A DNA stretch of 64,000 nt from Mycolicibacterium poriferae (GTDB lineage: Bacteria > Actinomycetota > Actinomycetes > Mycobacteriales > Mycobacteriaceae): NCBI RefSeq assembly GCF_010728325.1, contig NZ_AP022570.1:4588001-4652000 (forward strand), written 5' to 3'. Positions within the stretch are counted from its first letter, which is position 1, and every line of letters begins with the position of its first letter. The notes below the pieces were generated by a model, which was not told the origin of the DNA, made no database searches, and saw nothing but the letters and a program-made list of their open reading frames with translations. Below are positions 9,031-19,287 of this stretch, one piece after another. The translations under genes and the position numbers were made by a program.

Positions 9031-9273
9031 ATGGCCGAGCGGGCCACAGGATCAGATGATCCGTTCAACGAGACCGTCGCCACCACGGGACTCTTCCTGC
9101 TGATCACGGCGATCATCGCGCTCGCGTTCGCGCTCGCGAGTTGGACCATGGCCGAGACTGTCATCGGCGCCTTCGCCGGAGCGGTCGCGCTGCTGAGCTT
9201 CGTGTCGAGCATCCTGTGCTTCAAGGCGCAGGCGACCGAGCCGACCCCGGCTCCGGCCGAGGTGGCGGCCTGA
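9031..9273 (+). CDS. Small two-helix membrane protein of unknown function
   Basis: 80 residues. Two predicted membrane helices (about 18-40 and 44-66) separated by a short loop, a hydrophilic N-terminus and a Pro/Ala-rich tail. AAGGAG lies at 9020-9025, a well-spaced ribosome site that fixes the ATG at 9031. The upstream 200 bp (8829-9030) contains no recognisable gene. I do not recognise the family; no function is proposed. Confidence 0.7.
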   Translation: MAERATGSDDPFNETVATTGLFLLITAIIALAFALASWTMAETVIGAFAGAVALLSFVSSILCFKAQATEPTPAPAEVAA

Positions 9274-9275
9274 TT

Positions 9276-9338
9276 CGCCGAGCGTGAGCTGATTGCGAAA
9301 AGTCACGCGACTTCTTCGCAGTGGCTTCACACTCGGCG
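9276..9338. terminator. Nested hairpin after the small membrane protein gene
   Basis: Outer arms CGCCGAGCGTGA (9276-9287) and TCACACTCGGCG (9327-9338) pair with one mismatch. An inner stem pairs GCGAAAAGTC (9295-9304) with 9309-9319. It begins 3 nt after the stop codon and has no T-run, like many mycobacterial intrinsic-type terminators. It may also be a copy of a dispersed intergenic repeat. Confidence 0.6.
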
Positions 9339-9482
9339 GCAATGCGAGGGGGGTCCGGGTGGACGCGACTCATCACAGGAGTGCGCGAGGTGGACCCGAA
9401 CCCGACGTCTTGCGCGCGAACGTGTCGGGATGACCAAGGCAACGGTCGAACACCCTCACATCGTGGCGCGTCTTCCGGATTG

Positions 9483-9566
9483 TGCGGGCGGTGGGACTCG
9501 AACCCACATGTTCTTTCGAACACGGGCACCTAAAGCCCGCGCGTAAACCAATTTCGCCACGCCCGC
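9483..9566 (-). tRNA. tRNA-Leu, anticodon UAG
   Basis: Read on the minus strand, the 7-bp acceptor stem GCGGGCG pairs with CGCCCGC, the anticodon loop is TTTAGGT (anticodon TAG), a long class II variable arm follows, and the T loop is GGTTCGAGTCC. Discriminator A is at 9483. The 3' CCA is not fully encoded. No second tRNA or integrase was seen nearby. Confidence 0.95.
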
Positions 9567-9609
9567 GACGGTCGAATCGTATCAACTCCTCGCGTGTCGG
9601 ACCCCGCCC

Positions 9610-9623
9610 GTAGCTTCAGCTAC
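9610..9623. promoter_or_regulatory. Inverted repeat upstream of the LAGLIDADG-like gene
   Basis: GTAGCT (9610-9615) and AGCTAC (9618-9623) form a perfect 6-bp inverted repeat with a 2-nt centre. It lies 20 bp before the GTG start and just before the ribosome site, where a dimeric DNA-binding protein could repress. The downstream product is a candidate binder. No function is proven. Confidence 0.45.
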
Positions 9624-9642
9624 AGGTTGAAGGAGACGCGCG

Positions 9643-10233
9643 GTGACGAGATCTCGTGAAGAGTTCGACCATGTGCAGAGGTTGATTGCCATGGATATGA
9701 ACGACTGCGCGATCGCGAGAGTCACGGGTATTCCGCGGAAAACGGTCTGGCAGTGGCGGCATCAACCACCGACGACGCGCAGGAGGTCCGCCACTTCAAC
9801 GTCGTGCACGGTAGACCACCTCGACGCCGGGCTGCCGGCAGCTCCCTACGCCTATCTGCTCGGGCTCTATCTGGGCGATGGCTGTATATCGCTTGCCGGC
9901 CGCAGCTACCGAATCCGTATCACCTGCGACAAGCGCTATCCAGCGATCATCCAGGAGACCGAGGAGTTCGTCCTCGGACTCATACACAGCGACGGCTGCC
10001 GTGTCGTCGCCAACGATCGCGGAGTCCAGAGCGTGCGGTACCACTTCAGTAATCGGTCCGAGGACATCCTCGGCCTTTTCACCGATGCCCTCGACGCGTT
10101 GGGTATCCCATGGCGACGGTCCAACAAGCACACGATTTCGATATATCGCAAGGCTGCTACGGCGCGATTGGACGAGTTCATCGGACCCAAGGACCGCGCG
10201 GTACCGTTGAACGGTGTCCACTACGCGGCGTAG
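9643..10233 (+). CDS. HTH and single LAGLIDADG-motif protein (homing-endonuclease-like)
   Basis: 196 residues from a GTG preceded by GAAGGAGA. Residues about 10-41 look like a helix-turn-helix (DCAIARVTGIPRKTVWQW). A linker follows, then one LAGLIDADG-type helix YLLGLYLGDGC at 71-81 with the Gly-Asp-Gly end that normally supplies the metal-binding acidic residue. A C-terminal region (about 125-190) could form the second half of the fold. Single-motif LAGLIDADG proteins work as homodimers. Related stand-alone actinobacterial proteins are annotated as regulators or endonucleases, without a settled role. The gene is next to tRNA-Leu and looks less GC-rich than its neighbours, which may indicate transfer. 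Confidence 0.65.
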   Translation: MTRSREEFDHVQRLIAMDMNDCAIARVTGIPRKTVWQWRHQPPTTRRRSATSTSCTVDHLDAGLPAAPYAYLLGLYLGDGCISLAGRSYRIRITCDKRYPAIIQETEEFVLGLIHSDGCRVVANDRGVQSVRYHFSNRSEDILGLFTDALDALGIPWRRSNKHTISIYRKAATARLDEFIGPKDRAVPLNGVHYAA

Positions 10234-10591
10234 GAGGCCGGCGCTCATCCTGTTGGTGATCGCCGCAGCCGGTGGCTGCCTGGGCTTGGCTTGGTGGCAG
10301 TGGACCCGCTTCGAATCGACCGCAGGCGATTTCCAGAACCTGGGCTACGCGTTGCAGTGGCCGCTGTTCGCCGGCTTCTGCGTGTACGCGTATTTCAAGT
10401 TCGTCCGCTACGAAGAAGCGCCGCCACCGAGCCCCTCCCAAGACGGGGTCACCGAACTTCCCGACGGGCTGCTTCCCGAGCGGCCCACCACTGCACCGCA
10501 GGACGACGCAGACCCCGCGCTGCAGGAGTACAACGCCTACCTGGCCGAACTCGCCAGGAACGACAGCGACGCCACCCCGACCCGAGAATGA
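10214..10591 (+). CDS. lprD: Conserved lipoprotein LprD
   Basis: 125 residues from a GTG that overlaps the previous stop. An Arg-rich n-region (RRRR) and a hydrophobic stretch lead to a lipobox-like A-G-G-C with Cys22. A second hydrophobic segment (about 45-62) and a Pro/Asp-rich tail follow. Size, N-terminus and the neighbouring DUF3817 gene match M. tuberculosis Rv1343c-Rv1342c. The lipobox is not ideal, so a two-helix membrane protein without lipidation remains possible. It is 13 bp from the next gene and likely co-transcribed. Function is unknown. Confidence 0.75.
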   Translation: MSTTRRRRPALILLVIAAAGGCLGLAWWQWTRFESTAGDFQNLGYALQWPLFAGFCVYAYFKFVRYEEAPPPSPSQDGVTELPDGLLPERPTTAPQDDADPALQEYNAYLAELARNDSDATPTRE

Positions 10592-10604
10592 CAGGACGCC
10601 GCCC

Positions 10605-10949
10605 GTGACCGCACCCGACTCCCCCGCCCCGACCACGCCCGTCGACCAGATCCGCAAGGCTCTGCTCGGTTACCGGGTGTTGGCGTGGGCGACCGGCCTG
10701 TGGCTGATCGCGCTCTGCTACGAGATGGTGATGAAGTACGGCTTCAACGACGACTCGCTGGGCTGGATCGCGGTCGTGCACGGCTGGGTGTACTTCGTCT
10801 ATCTGCTGTTCACCGCCAACCTCGCGGTCAAGGTGCGCTGGCCGATCGCCAAGACCGTCGGCGTGCTGCTGGCCGGCACGATCCCGCTGGTCGGCATCAT
10901 CGTCGAGCACTTCCAGACCCAGGCCATCAAGGAACAGTTCGGGGTCTGA
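10605..10949 (+). CDS. DUF3817 integral membrane protein (Rv1342c-like)
   Basis: 114 residues from a GTG at 10605. Three membrane helices are visible, with the DUF3817 hallmark around HGWVYFVYLLF and KVRWPIAKTVGVLLAGTIP. The position directly after lprD matches M. tuberculosis Rv1342c. An ATG at 10588 overlapping the lprD stop is out of frame and was rejected as the start. Function is unknown. A distant paralogue lies at 33736-34128. Confidence 0.8.
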   Translation: MTAPDSPAPTTPVDQIRKALLGYRVLAWATGLWLIALCYEMVMKYGFNDDSLGWIAVVHGWVYFVYLLFTANLAVKVRWPIAKTVGVLLAGTIPLVGIIVEHFQTQAIKEQFGV

Positions 10950-10964
10950 CCCCGCTGGCCTGGC

Positions 10965-10970
10965 TACACT
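10965..10970 (+). promoter_or_regulatory. Leaderless -10 element of the acyltransferase gene
   Basis: TACACT lies 7 nt before the GTG at 10978, the spacing expected when transcription starts at the first base of the start codon. It sits in the 28-bp gap after the DUF3817 gene. Confidence 0.6.
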
Positions 10971-10977
10971 CGACGAG

Positions 10978-12270
10978 GTGTCAGCCAGCCTCGGGGCGCG
11001 CACTGGCGCCCCACCTGAGGCGGCCTCACACCACGACCCCGCCCTCACCGGAATCCGCGCCGTCGCCGCGCTTCTCGTCGTCGCCACGCACGCCGCGTTC
11101 GCCACCGGCTACCTGAACCACGGTTACCTCGGCAACGTCTACGCCCGCCTGGAGATCGGGGTGGCGCTGTTCTTCGTGCTCTCAGGGTTCCTGCTGTTCA
11201 GCCCGTGGGTGCAGGCCGCCGCCGACACCACCCGGCGCCCGTCCACGCGACGCTACCTGCGCCACCGGGTGCGCAGGATCGTGCCGGCCTACGCGGTGGC
11301 GGTAATCGTGACGTTCGCGGTGTACACCGTGTTCACCCCCGGGCCCAATCCGGGTCAGTCCTGGTACGGGTTGCTGCGCTATTTGACGTTCACCCAGATC
11401 TACACCGACAGTTACCTGACGACGCTGCTGCATCCGGGGCTGTCACAGATGTGGAGCATGGCGGTGGAGGTGGCGTTCTACGCGGTGCTGCCGCTGCTGG
11501 CCTACCTGCTGCTGCGCCGCGGCTGGCGGCCCCGGCGCGTGCTGGTCGGGCTGGCGCTGCTGGCCGCGGTGACACCGGCGTGGGTGCTCCTCGTCACCAC
11601 CACCGACCTCCTACCCAATTCGGCCGGCATGTGGCTGCCGGCCCATCTGGCCTGGTTCGCCGGCGGCATGACGCTCGCGGTGTAGCGCTGCCTCGGGGTT
11701 CGATGCCGCGCAGCGGTGGCGATCCCGCTCGCGCTCGCGCTCTTCCTGCTGGTGTCGACGTCGCTCGGCGGCACCCTGCACGGCCCCGATCCCGTCTCCG
11801 CACCGGTCGTGAAGGCCGTGGGATACGCAGTCATCGCGACGCTGGCAGTGGCGCCACTGGCGCTGAGTAACCACGCGCCACTGGCGCTCGGAAACCGCGC
11901 GCCGACTGCGCCGGCCAATCGCGGCGGGTACGCACGGGTGCTGGCCAGCAGACCCGTGGTGTGGCTGGGCGAGATCTCCTACGAGATCTTCCTGCTGCAC
12001 TCGATGCTCATGGCGGTGGCGCTACACCTGGTGCTGGACTGGCCGCTGTTCACCGGCTCGATACCGGGTCTGATCGCGACGACGCTGGTGCTGACGGTGC
12101 CGGCCGCCTGGTTGCTGCACCGGTTCACCGCGCCTCAGCGAACCAGGGCCCGCAACGCAGGGACGAGCGCCGCCAGCGCGAGCCCGCGATGGGAGACGGC
12201 GTCCTTGTCCGCAGGGCTGAGCTCGGCGGCCGTGACCGCCGAACCGGCGGGCAGGAACACCGGGTCGTAG
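10978..12270 (+). pseudogene. Acyltransferase-3 (OafA/YrhL-like) membrane protein, broken by an in-frame TAG
   Basis: The first part (10978-11685, 235 residues) begins like an acyltransferase-3 protein: LTGIRAVAALLVVATHA with the catalytic His, FFVLSGFLLF, RR-rich loops, and SQMWSMAVEVAFYAVLP. It stops at TAG (11683-11685) within a membrane segment. The same frame continues at once with more family sequence (residues matching later helices, then LGEISYEIFLLHSMLM) to 12270. A single nonsense codon therefore divides one gene of about 430 codons. Re-initiation at GTG 11716 is possible but no ribosome site is visible. The frame also runs 136 nt into the 3' end of convergent rdgB, suggesting the original stop near 12130 is lost. 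It would transfer acyl groups to a cell-surface glycan or lipid. Confidence 0.75.
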
Positions 12271-12746
12271 CCGAATCCGCCCGCGCCGCGCGGCGCGCGC
12301 ACGATGCTGCCCGCCCATTCGCCGCGCACCACGAGGCTGTCACTGTCGGCCGGCCCGGTCACCAGCGCACACGCCGAGACGAACGCCGCGCCGCGCCGCT
12401 CGTCGGGTACGTCGGCCAGTTGGCCCAGCAGCAGTGCCGTGTTCGCGGCGTCGTCACCGTGACGACCCGACCAGCGCGCGCTGAGCACCCCGGGCATCCC
12501 ATTGAGTGCGTCAACCGTCAGGCCGGAGTCGTCGGCGACGGCGGGTACACCCGTGGCGGCAAACGCATCGCGGGCCTTGGCCAGCGCGTTAGCCTCGAAT
12601 GTGGCGCCAGTTTCGGGAGCCTCGTCGAACGCCGGGACATCGTCGAGGGACAGCAGCGTCAACCCTGTCACCCCGGCCGCCTCGAGCACCCGGTTCAACT
12701 CCGCCAATTTCTTGCGGTTGCGGGAGGCCACCAGGACCCGGGCCAT
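12135..12746 (-). CDS. rdgB: Non-canonical purine NTP pyrophosphatase (RdgB/HAM1)
   Basis: 203 residues, the full family length. N-terminal VLVASRNRKKLAEL, the catalytic VADDSGLTVDAL block and C-terminal SHRGLALAAL are all present. It hydrolyses ITP, dITP and XTP to monophosphates, keeping deaminated purines out of DNA and RNA. It is the last gene of the clpS-rdgB run, 5 bp after rph, and corresponds to M. tuberculosis Rv1341. Its 3' end is overlapped by the open frame of the disrupted acyltransferase. Confidence 0.95.
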   Translation of the reverse strand: MARVLVASRNRKKLAELNRVLEAAGVTGLTLLSLDDVPAFDEAPETGATFEANALAKARDAFAATGVPAVADDSGLTVDALNGMPGVLSARWSGRHGDDAANTALLLGQLADVPDERRGAAFVSACALVTGPADSDSLVVRGEWAGSIVRAPRGAGGFGYDPVFLPAGSAVTAAELSPADKDAVSHRGLALAALVPALRALVR

Positions 12747-12751
12747 TCCGG

Positions 12752-13534
12752 TCAGCTTCCGAACGCCTTCTTCGGCGGTTCACCGGACACCGGCAGCTCC
12801 CCGGGATAGGGCAGCTCCAGCGCCGCCTTCTGGATCTCGAACAGCTCGTCGCACGCGGCCATCGCGGCGTCGAGCATCTTGTCCAGCGTCGACCGCGGGA
12901 ACGTCGCACCTTCACCGGTGCCCTGGATCTCCACCAGCGTGCCGGTGTCGGTCGCGACCACGTTCATGTCGACCTCGGCGCGGGAGTCCTCGGTGTAGGG
13001 CAGGTCGACGCGGATGCGACCGTCCACGACGCCGACACTCACGGCGGCGATCGCACACGACAGCGGCCGCGGATCGGTGAGCCGGCCCGCCGCGGACAGG
13101 TAGGTGACCGCGTCGGCCAACGCGACGTAGGCGCCGGTGATGGCCGCCGTGCGGGTGCCGCCGTCGGCCTGCAGGACGTCGCAGTCGATCGCGATCGTGT
13201 TCTCCCCCAGAGCGCCCAGGTCGATGCAGGCGCGCAACGATCTGCCCACCAACCGGCTGATCTCCTGGGTGCGTCCGCCGACCCGGCCCTTGACCGACTC
13301 GCGGTCGGAGCGGTCGTGGGTGGCGGCGGGCAGCATGGCGTACTCGGCGGTCAACCAGCCCTGTCCGGAGCCCTTGCGCCAGCGCGGCACGCCTTCGGTG
13401 ACGCTGGCGGTGCACATGACCCGGGTCTGACCGAATTCGACCAGCACCGACCCTGCCGGATGCGTGGTGAACCCCCGGGTGAGGGTGACGGGGCGCAGTT
13501 CGTCGTCGAGTCGGCCGTCTTCTCGTCTGGACAC
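12752..13534 (-). CDS. rph: Ribonuclease PH
   Basis: 260 residues from the GTG at 13534, chosen because family proteins begin [15 protein letters not shown]; the frame open to 13567 adds non-family residues. RNase PH signatures are visible: [34 protein letters not shown] and the catalytic region [22 protein letters not shown]. The phosphate-dependent 3'-5' exoribonuclease trims tRNA 3' ends as a hexamer. It corresponds to rphA (Rv1340), between the Rv1339-like gene and rdgB. Confidence 0.95.
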   Translation of the reverse strand: MSRREDGRLDDELRPVTLTRGFTTHPAGSVLVEFGQTRVMCTASVTEGVPRWRKGSGQGWLTAEYAMLPAATHDRSDRESVKGRVGGRTQEISRLVGRSLRACIDLGALGENTIAIDCDVLQADGGTRTAAITGAYVALADAVTYLSAAGRLTDPRPLSCAIAAVSVGVVDGRIRVDLPYTEDSRAEVDMNVVATDTGTLVEIQGTGEGATFPRSTLDKMLDAAMAACDELFEIQKAALELPYPGELPVSGEPPKKAFGS

Positions 13535-13567
13535 GGGGCCAACCCTATCGGCTCGCCACGACGCCAC

Positions 13568-14341
13568 TCAGGAGCGGGTGACGGCGAAAGTCTCGTTGCA
13601 CACCACGGCGTGCACCGGACCGTCGAACTCGGCTTTCGCCTCGCTGATGATGTCCTCCCGCGACGTCCACGGCGGGATGTGGGTCAGCAGCAGTTCCGAG
13701 ACGCCGGCGCGCGCGGCCGCGCGACCCGCCTCGGTGCCGGACAGATGCAGCCGGGGCGGCCGCGACGGCGAATGCGTCCACGACGCCTCGCACAGAAACA
13801 CGTCGGCGTCGCGGGCCAGATCGATCAGCGCATCGCAGTAGCCGGTGTCTCCGCTGTAGACCAGGGTGGCGCCGGACGGGTCGGTGATCCGCATGCCGTA
13901 GGACTCGGTGGGATGACACACCAGCCGCGGCAGCACGGTCAACGCCCCGATCTCGACCGGCTGGTTGTCCACCCAGTGCCGCACGTCGAAGATGTCGGTG
14001 AAGTCGTCGATCTCGCCGCCCTCCGGCGAGGACGCCGCCCCGAGCCGCACCCAGGTGTTGGCCGGTCCGTAGACCATTCCTCGCTCCGGCGCCGGGCTGG
14101 GGTGGTAGCGGCGCCAGACGAACAAGCCTGGCAGGTCCAGGCAGTGATCGGCGTGCAGATGAGACAGCAGCACATGCACGGAGTTGGGGTCGGCATGCCG
14201 TTGCAGTGCGCCCAACACCCCGCCGCCGAAATCGAGAACCAAGGGTGGCGTATCGGGTGCGGTCACCAGATATCCCGACGCCGGCGAATCAGGGCCGACC
14301 ACACTGCCGGAGCAACCCAGGACGGTGATTCGCACGTTCAC
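13568..14341 (-). CDS. Metallo-beta-lactamase-fold hydrolase, Rv1339 family (cAMP phosphodiesterase type)
   Basis: 257 residues from a GTG. The zinc motif HLHADHCLD follows VLLSH, and further ligands appear in CHPTES, YSGDTGYCD and LLTHIPPW. The protein matches M. tuberculosis Rv1339 in family and position. Rv1339 has been reported as an atypical class II cAMP phosphodiesterase whose expression lowers cAMP and affects drug tolerance; transfer of that role here is by homology and synteny. A class III adenylate cyclase is encoded at 37027, so synthesis and breakdown of cAMP may both be present in this window. Confidence 0.85.
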   Translation of the reverse strand: MNVRITVLGCSGSVVGPDSPASGYLVTAPDTPPLVLDFGGGVLGALQRHADPNSVHVLLSHLHADHCLDLPGLFVWRRYHPSPAPERGMVYGPANTWVRLGAASSPEGGEIDDFTDIFDVRHWVDNQPVEIGALTVLPRLVCHPTESYGMRITDPSGATLVYSGDTGYCDALIDLARDADVFLCEASWTHSPSRPPRLHLSGTEAGRAAARAGVSELLLTHIPPWTSREDIISEAKAEFDGPVHAVVCNETFAVTRS

Positions 14342-14399
14342 TAGCTTGCCATGCCCGCCATGGACGTGACGAAAACATCGCCGCTTTCGGCGACGAACG

Positions 14400-15241
14400 T
14401 CATGATCGGCTGTCGGCGTGACGTCGCACCGGCCGGACCCCGTCGAGTGTCGGCCCCAGGAACCGCGCGGCCAGGTCGGTGAAGGCCTCGGGATCGCCGG
14501 TGGCCTCGAACAACCGGGTCGGCCGGGCGGGTCCGGGTTGGCCGTTGCCGGCCTGCGGACGCAGCAAATCTCTCTCGGTGAGGACCCGCAGCAGGTCCTT
14601 GGCGGTCTCCTCGGCGCTGGACACCAACGTCACGTCTTCGCCCATGGCCAGCTGGATCAGCCCCGACATCATCGGGTAGTGGGTGCACCCCAGCACCAGC
14701 GTGTCCACCTCGGCGCGCTGCAGCGGCTCCAGATACCCCTCGGCCAGACCGAGGACCTGCCGGCCGCTGGTCACCCCGCGCTCGACGAAGTCGACGAACC
14801 TCGGACACGCCACCGCGAACACCTCGGTGTCGCGCGCCGCGGCGAAGGCGTCCTGGTAGGCGCCGGACGCGATCGTCGCCGCGGTGCCGATGACTCCGAT
14901 GCGGCCGTTGCGGGTGGTCGCCACGGCGCGGCGGACGGCCGGCAGGATGACCTCGACCACCGGAACCGGCGCATAGCGCTCGCGCGCGTCCCGCAGACAG
15001 GCCGACGACGCGCTGTTGCACGCGATGACCAGAGCCTTCACCCCACGCGCGGCGAGGTCGTCGCCGATCGCCAACGCGTGGCGGCGGATCTCGGGCACGG
15101 TGAGCGGACCGTACGGACCGTTGCCGGTGTCGCCCACGTAGATGATGTCCTCGTCGGGCAGCTGGTCGATCACCGCCCGCGCCACGGTCAGCCCGCCGAC
15201 CCCGGAGTCGAAGATGCCGACCGGGCGCAGCGCGTCGGCGC

Positions 15242-15245
<4 letters not shown>
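14400..15245 (-). CDS. murI: Glutamate racemase
   Basis: 281 residues from a GTG that overlaps the rhomboid stop (GTGA). Catalytic residues are visible: Asp13 in IFDSGVGG, Cys76 in ACNSAS and Cys187 in LGCTHYP, the two cysteines acting as acid/base pair. It makes D-glutamate for peptidoglycan. It corresponds to Rv1338. The frame is open far upstream of the start but that sequence is the rhomboid gene in another frame. Confidence 0.96.
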
Positions 15246-17192
<1,947 letters not shown>

Positions 17193-17217
17193 GGATCGGG
17201 TGGTTCCTTTCACGCGT

Positions 17218-17631
17218 TCAGTACTGCTCGACGATCTGGACGGGCTCTTCGGTCACGACGCCGTCGACGATGCGGTAACTGCGGAGTTCGTGAGCGTCGG
17301 GGTCGCGGGTGGACACCAGGACGTAGTGGGCGTCGGGTTCGGAGGCATACGAGATGTCGGTGCGGCTGGGATAGGCCTCGGTCGCGGTGTGCGAGTGATA
17401 GATCACGACGGGGGCTTCGTCGGCGTTGTCCATCTCACGCCACACCTTGAGCTGTTCCCCGGAATCGAACCGGTAGAACGTCGGTGAGCGCTCGGCGTTG
17501 ACCATGGCGATGTAGCGCTCCGGGCGATCGGAGCCCTCCGGGCCGGCGATCACCCCGCACGCTTCGTCCGGATGATCGGCCCGCGCGTGCGCGACCATCG
17601 CGTCGACGAGGTCGGCACGGATCGTCAGCAC
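17218..17631 (-). CDS. mec: CysO-cysteine peptidase Mec (JAMM metalloprotease)
   Basis: 137 residues from a GTG with GAAGGGGG upstream. The JAMM/MPN+ zinc site is complete: Glu23, His79, His81 (YHSHT), Ser89 and Asp92 (YPSRTD). It cleaves the CysO-cysteine adduct to release cysteine and regenerate CysO. It is 25 bp upstream of cysO in the same operon. Confidence 0.97.
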   Translation of the reverse strand: MLTIRADLVDAMVAHARADHPDEACGVIAGPEGSDRPERYIAMVNAERSPTFYRFDSGEQLKVWREMDNADEAPVVIYHSHTATEAYPSRTDISYASEPDAHYVLVSTRDPDAHELRSYRIVDGVVTEEPVQIVEQY

Positions 17632-17673
17632 TGGGCCCCCTTCGTTGCGCCGCCCTGTTTCACACTTCCTCTT

Positions 17674-18696
17674 TCACTCGAACGCTCCCGGCAACAGACC
17701 ACGGTAGGTCGGTATTCCAGCGAGCTCCTCAGCAGCCAGAACACCGACCAGCACGGCGCGGGCCAGGCAGTCCGCCGCCGCTGCGCCGACGGCGGTGATC
17801 AGCGGCACCTCCGGCGACATCGACGCCGGGGTCGTCGGATCGGGCACGACCTCGACGGCGCCGGTGGCCAGTGCGAACACCGTATCGCCGTCCAGCGGGG
17901 TGTGGCACGGGCGGATGGTGCGCGCCAGCCCGTCCTGCGCCGCGACCGCCACCCGCCGGCAGCCCGCCGGGCTGAGCGCCGCGTCGGTCGCCACCACCGC
18001 GATCGTGGTGTTCAGCGGACTGAGCTCGCCGTGGCGGTCGGCATAGGCCTGCCGCTCCTCGGCCGGCGGCGGCACCAGCGAGAACTCCTCGATCTGATAG
18101 GCCAGCCACGGCAGCCCGGTGTCGGGGTCGACGACGTCGCCGGCCGAGTTGACCACCACCAGCGCGCCGACCGTGACACCGGACGCCAGCGTCACCGACG
18201 CCGTGCCGACACCGCCCTTGAGGACCCCGGCCCGGGCACCGACACCGGCGCCCACCGAGCCGATGCCGACCTCGACGCCGGCCGCCTCCGCCGCGCGGTA
18301 GCCGAACTGGGCGTCCGGGCGGCACTGCCAGCCCCCGACCGGCAGGTCGAAGATGACGGCGGCGGGCACGATGGGCACCACACCACCGTCGAGTGCCACG
18401 CCTCGCCCGTGGGGTTCGAGCCAGCTCATCACGCCGTCGGCGGCGGCCAGCCCATAGGCACTGCCACCGGTGAGCACCACCGCGTCGACGTGCCGCACCG
18501 AGTTACTCGGATCCAGCAGGTCGGTCTCGCGGGTGCCCGGGGCGCCCCCGCGCCCGTCCACCGCGCCGACGGTGCCGGGCGGGGTCAGCACGACCGTCGT
18601 GCCGGTGGCCCAGCCCGACCCGAGCTGGGCGTCGGGGTCGATGCGGTGGTGGTGGCCGACCAGGATGCCGCCGACGTCGGTGATGCTTCCGCTCAC
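17674..18696 (-). CDS. P1/S58 family peptidase (DmpA-like aminopeptidase, Rv1333 family)
   Basis: 340 residues. The GTG at 18696 overlaps the previous stop by one base (TAGTG), which supports this start over the longer open frame. The family self-cleaves to expose an N-terminal nucleophile; the probable site is before Thr240/Thr241 in LNTTIAVVATDA. TGGSAYGLAAADGV and the Gly-rich VGIGSVGAGVGARAG are family hallmarks. DmpA-type enzymes are L-aminopeptidase/D-Ala-esterases; the physiological substrate of the mycobacterial protein is unsettled. Confidence 0.88.
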   Translation of the reverse strand: MSGSITDVGGILVGHHHRIDPDAQLGSGWATGTTVVLTPPGTVGAVDGRGGAPGTRETDLLDPSNSVRHVDAVVLTGGSAYGLAAADGVMSWLEPHGRGVALDGGVVPIVPAAVIFDLPVGGWQCRPDAQFGYRAAEAAGVEVGIGSVGAGVGARAGVLKGGVGTASVTLASGVTVGALVVVNSAGDVVDPDTGLPWLAYQIEEFSLVPPPAEERQAYADRHGELSPLNTTIAVVATDAALSPAGCRRVAVAAQDGLARTIRPCHTPLDGDTVFALATGAVEVVPDPTTPASMSPEVPLITAVGAAAADCLARAVLVGVLAAEELAGIPTYRGLLPGAFE

Positions 18697-19280
18697 TACC
18701 TGTGCTTTCCCATCAGACTCAACACCAGGTACTCCTGCAGCACCGTCAACCACTGGTACACGTCGAGGTGGCCGGCCATCGGGTGGTCACCGGGCAGCCG
18801 GTCCGGACCGTCGGGGCCGATGTCGAGCATCGTGCCCAGCGCCAGCCGGACGTCGTTGACCGCCGAGACCCACGCCTGCGCATCGTCCTCGCTGAGCTCG
18901 AACTTGCCGCCGCCGGCCGGGACGGTGTCGAGCAGCCGTTGCGCCGCTTCACGTTTGGCGTCGATGATCTCGGGCTCGTGCAGGCTGCGCAGCGCGCTGT
19001 TGAGGCTCTCCGCGGTGCCCGAACCCGCCGGATGTTCGGTGGCCTGGCGGTAGAAGTCGGGCAACAGCCGCTTCATCGTGTCATCCTGCGGGGGAACGGA
19101 ATTGCCCGTGCGCATGCCGGTGAGCTCGGCGAGTTCGTCGACCGGTGCCGACGACTCCCGGTCATCGAGCATGCCGACCATCGACGACACCAGGCTGCTC
19201 AGCAGGTCAGCCTCGTGGGCGGCCAATGCCGAGCGGTAGCGCGGCCCCTCGGGACCCTCGACCCGTTTCCATTTACGCAC
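18696..19280 (-). CDS. DUF2017 protein (Rv1332/AosR-type regulator)
   Basis: 194 residues with the DUF2017 start MRKWKRVEGPEGPRYRS and the conserved FNSALRSLHEPEI-like and DVYQWLTVLQEYLV segments. The M. tuberculosis counterpart Rv1332 has been described as AosR, an actinobacterial redox-responsive regulator that raises mec-cysO-cysM expression through an intramolecular bond (from memory). The present protein contains no cysteine at all, so a disulfide-based mechanism would not apply. It lies 7 bp after clpS and overlaps the S58 gene, upstream of the cysteine genes it might control. Confidence 0.8.
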   Translation of the reverse strand: MRKWKRVEGPEGPRYRSALAAHEADLLSSLVSSMVGMLDDRESSAPVDELAELTGMRTGNSVPPQDDTMKRLLPDFYRQATEHPAGSGTAESLNSALRSLHEPEIIDAKREAAQRLLDTVPAGGGKFELSEDDAQAWVSAVNDVRLALGTMLDIGPDGPDRLPGDHPMAGHLDVYQWLTVLQEYLVLSLMGKHR

Positions 19281-19287
19281 CGGCCGG

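Noticed and set aside
9483..10233. tRNA-Leu as an attachment site of an integrated element
   Set aside because: No integrase, no duplicated tRNA end and the flanking genes are core mycobacterial genes.
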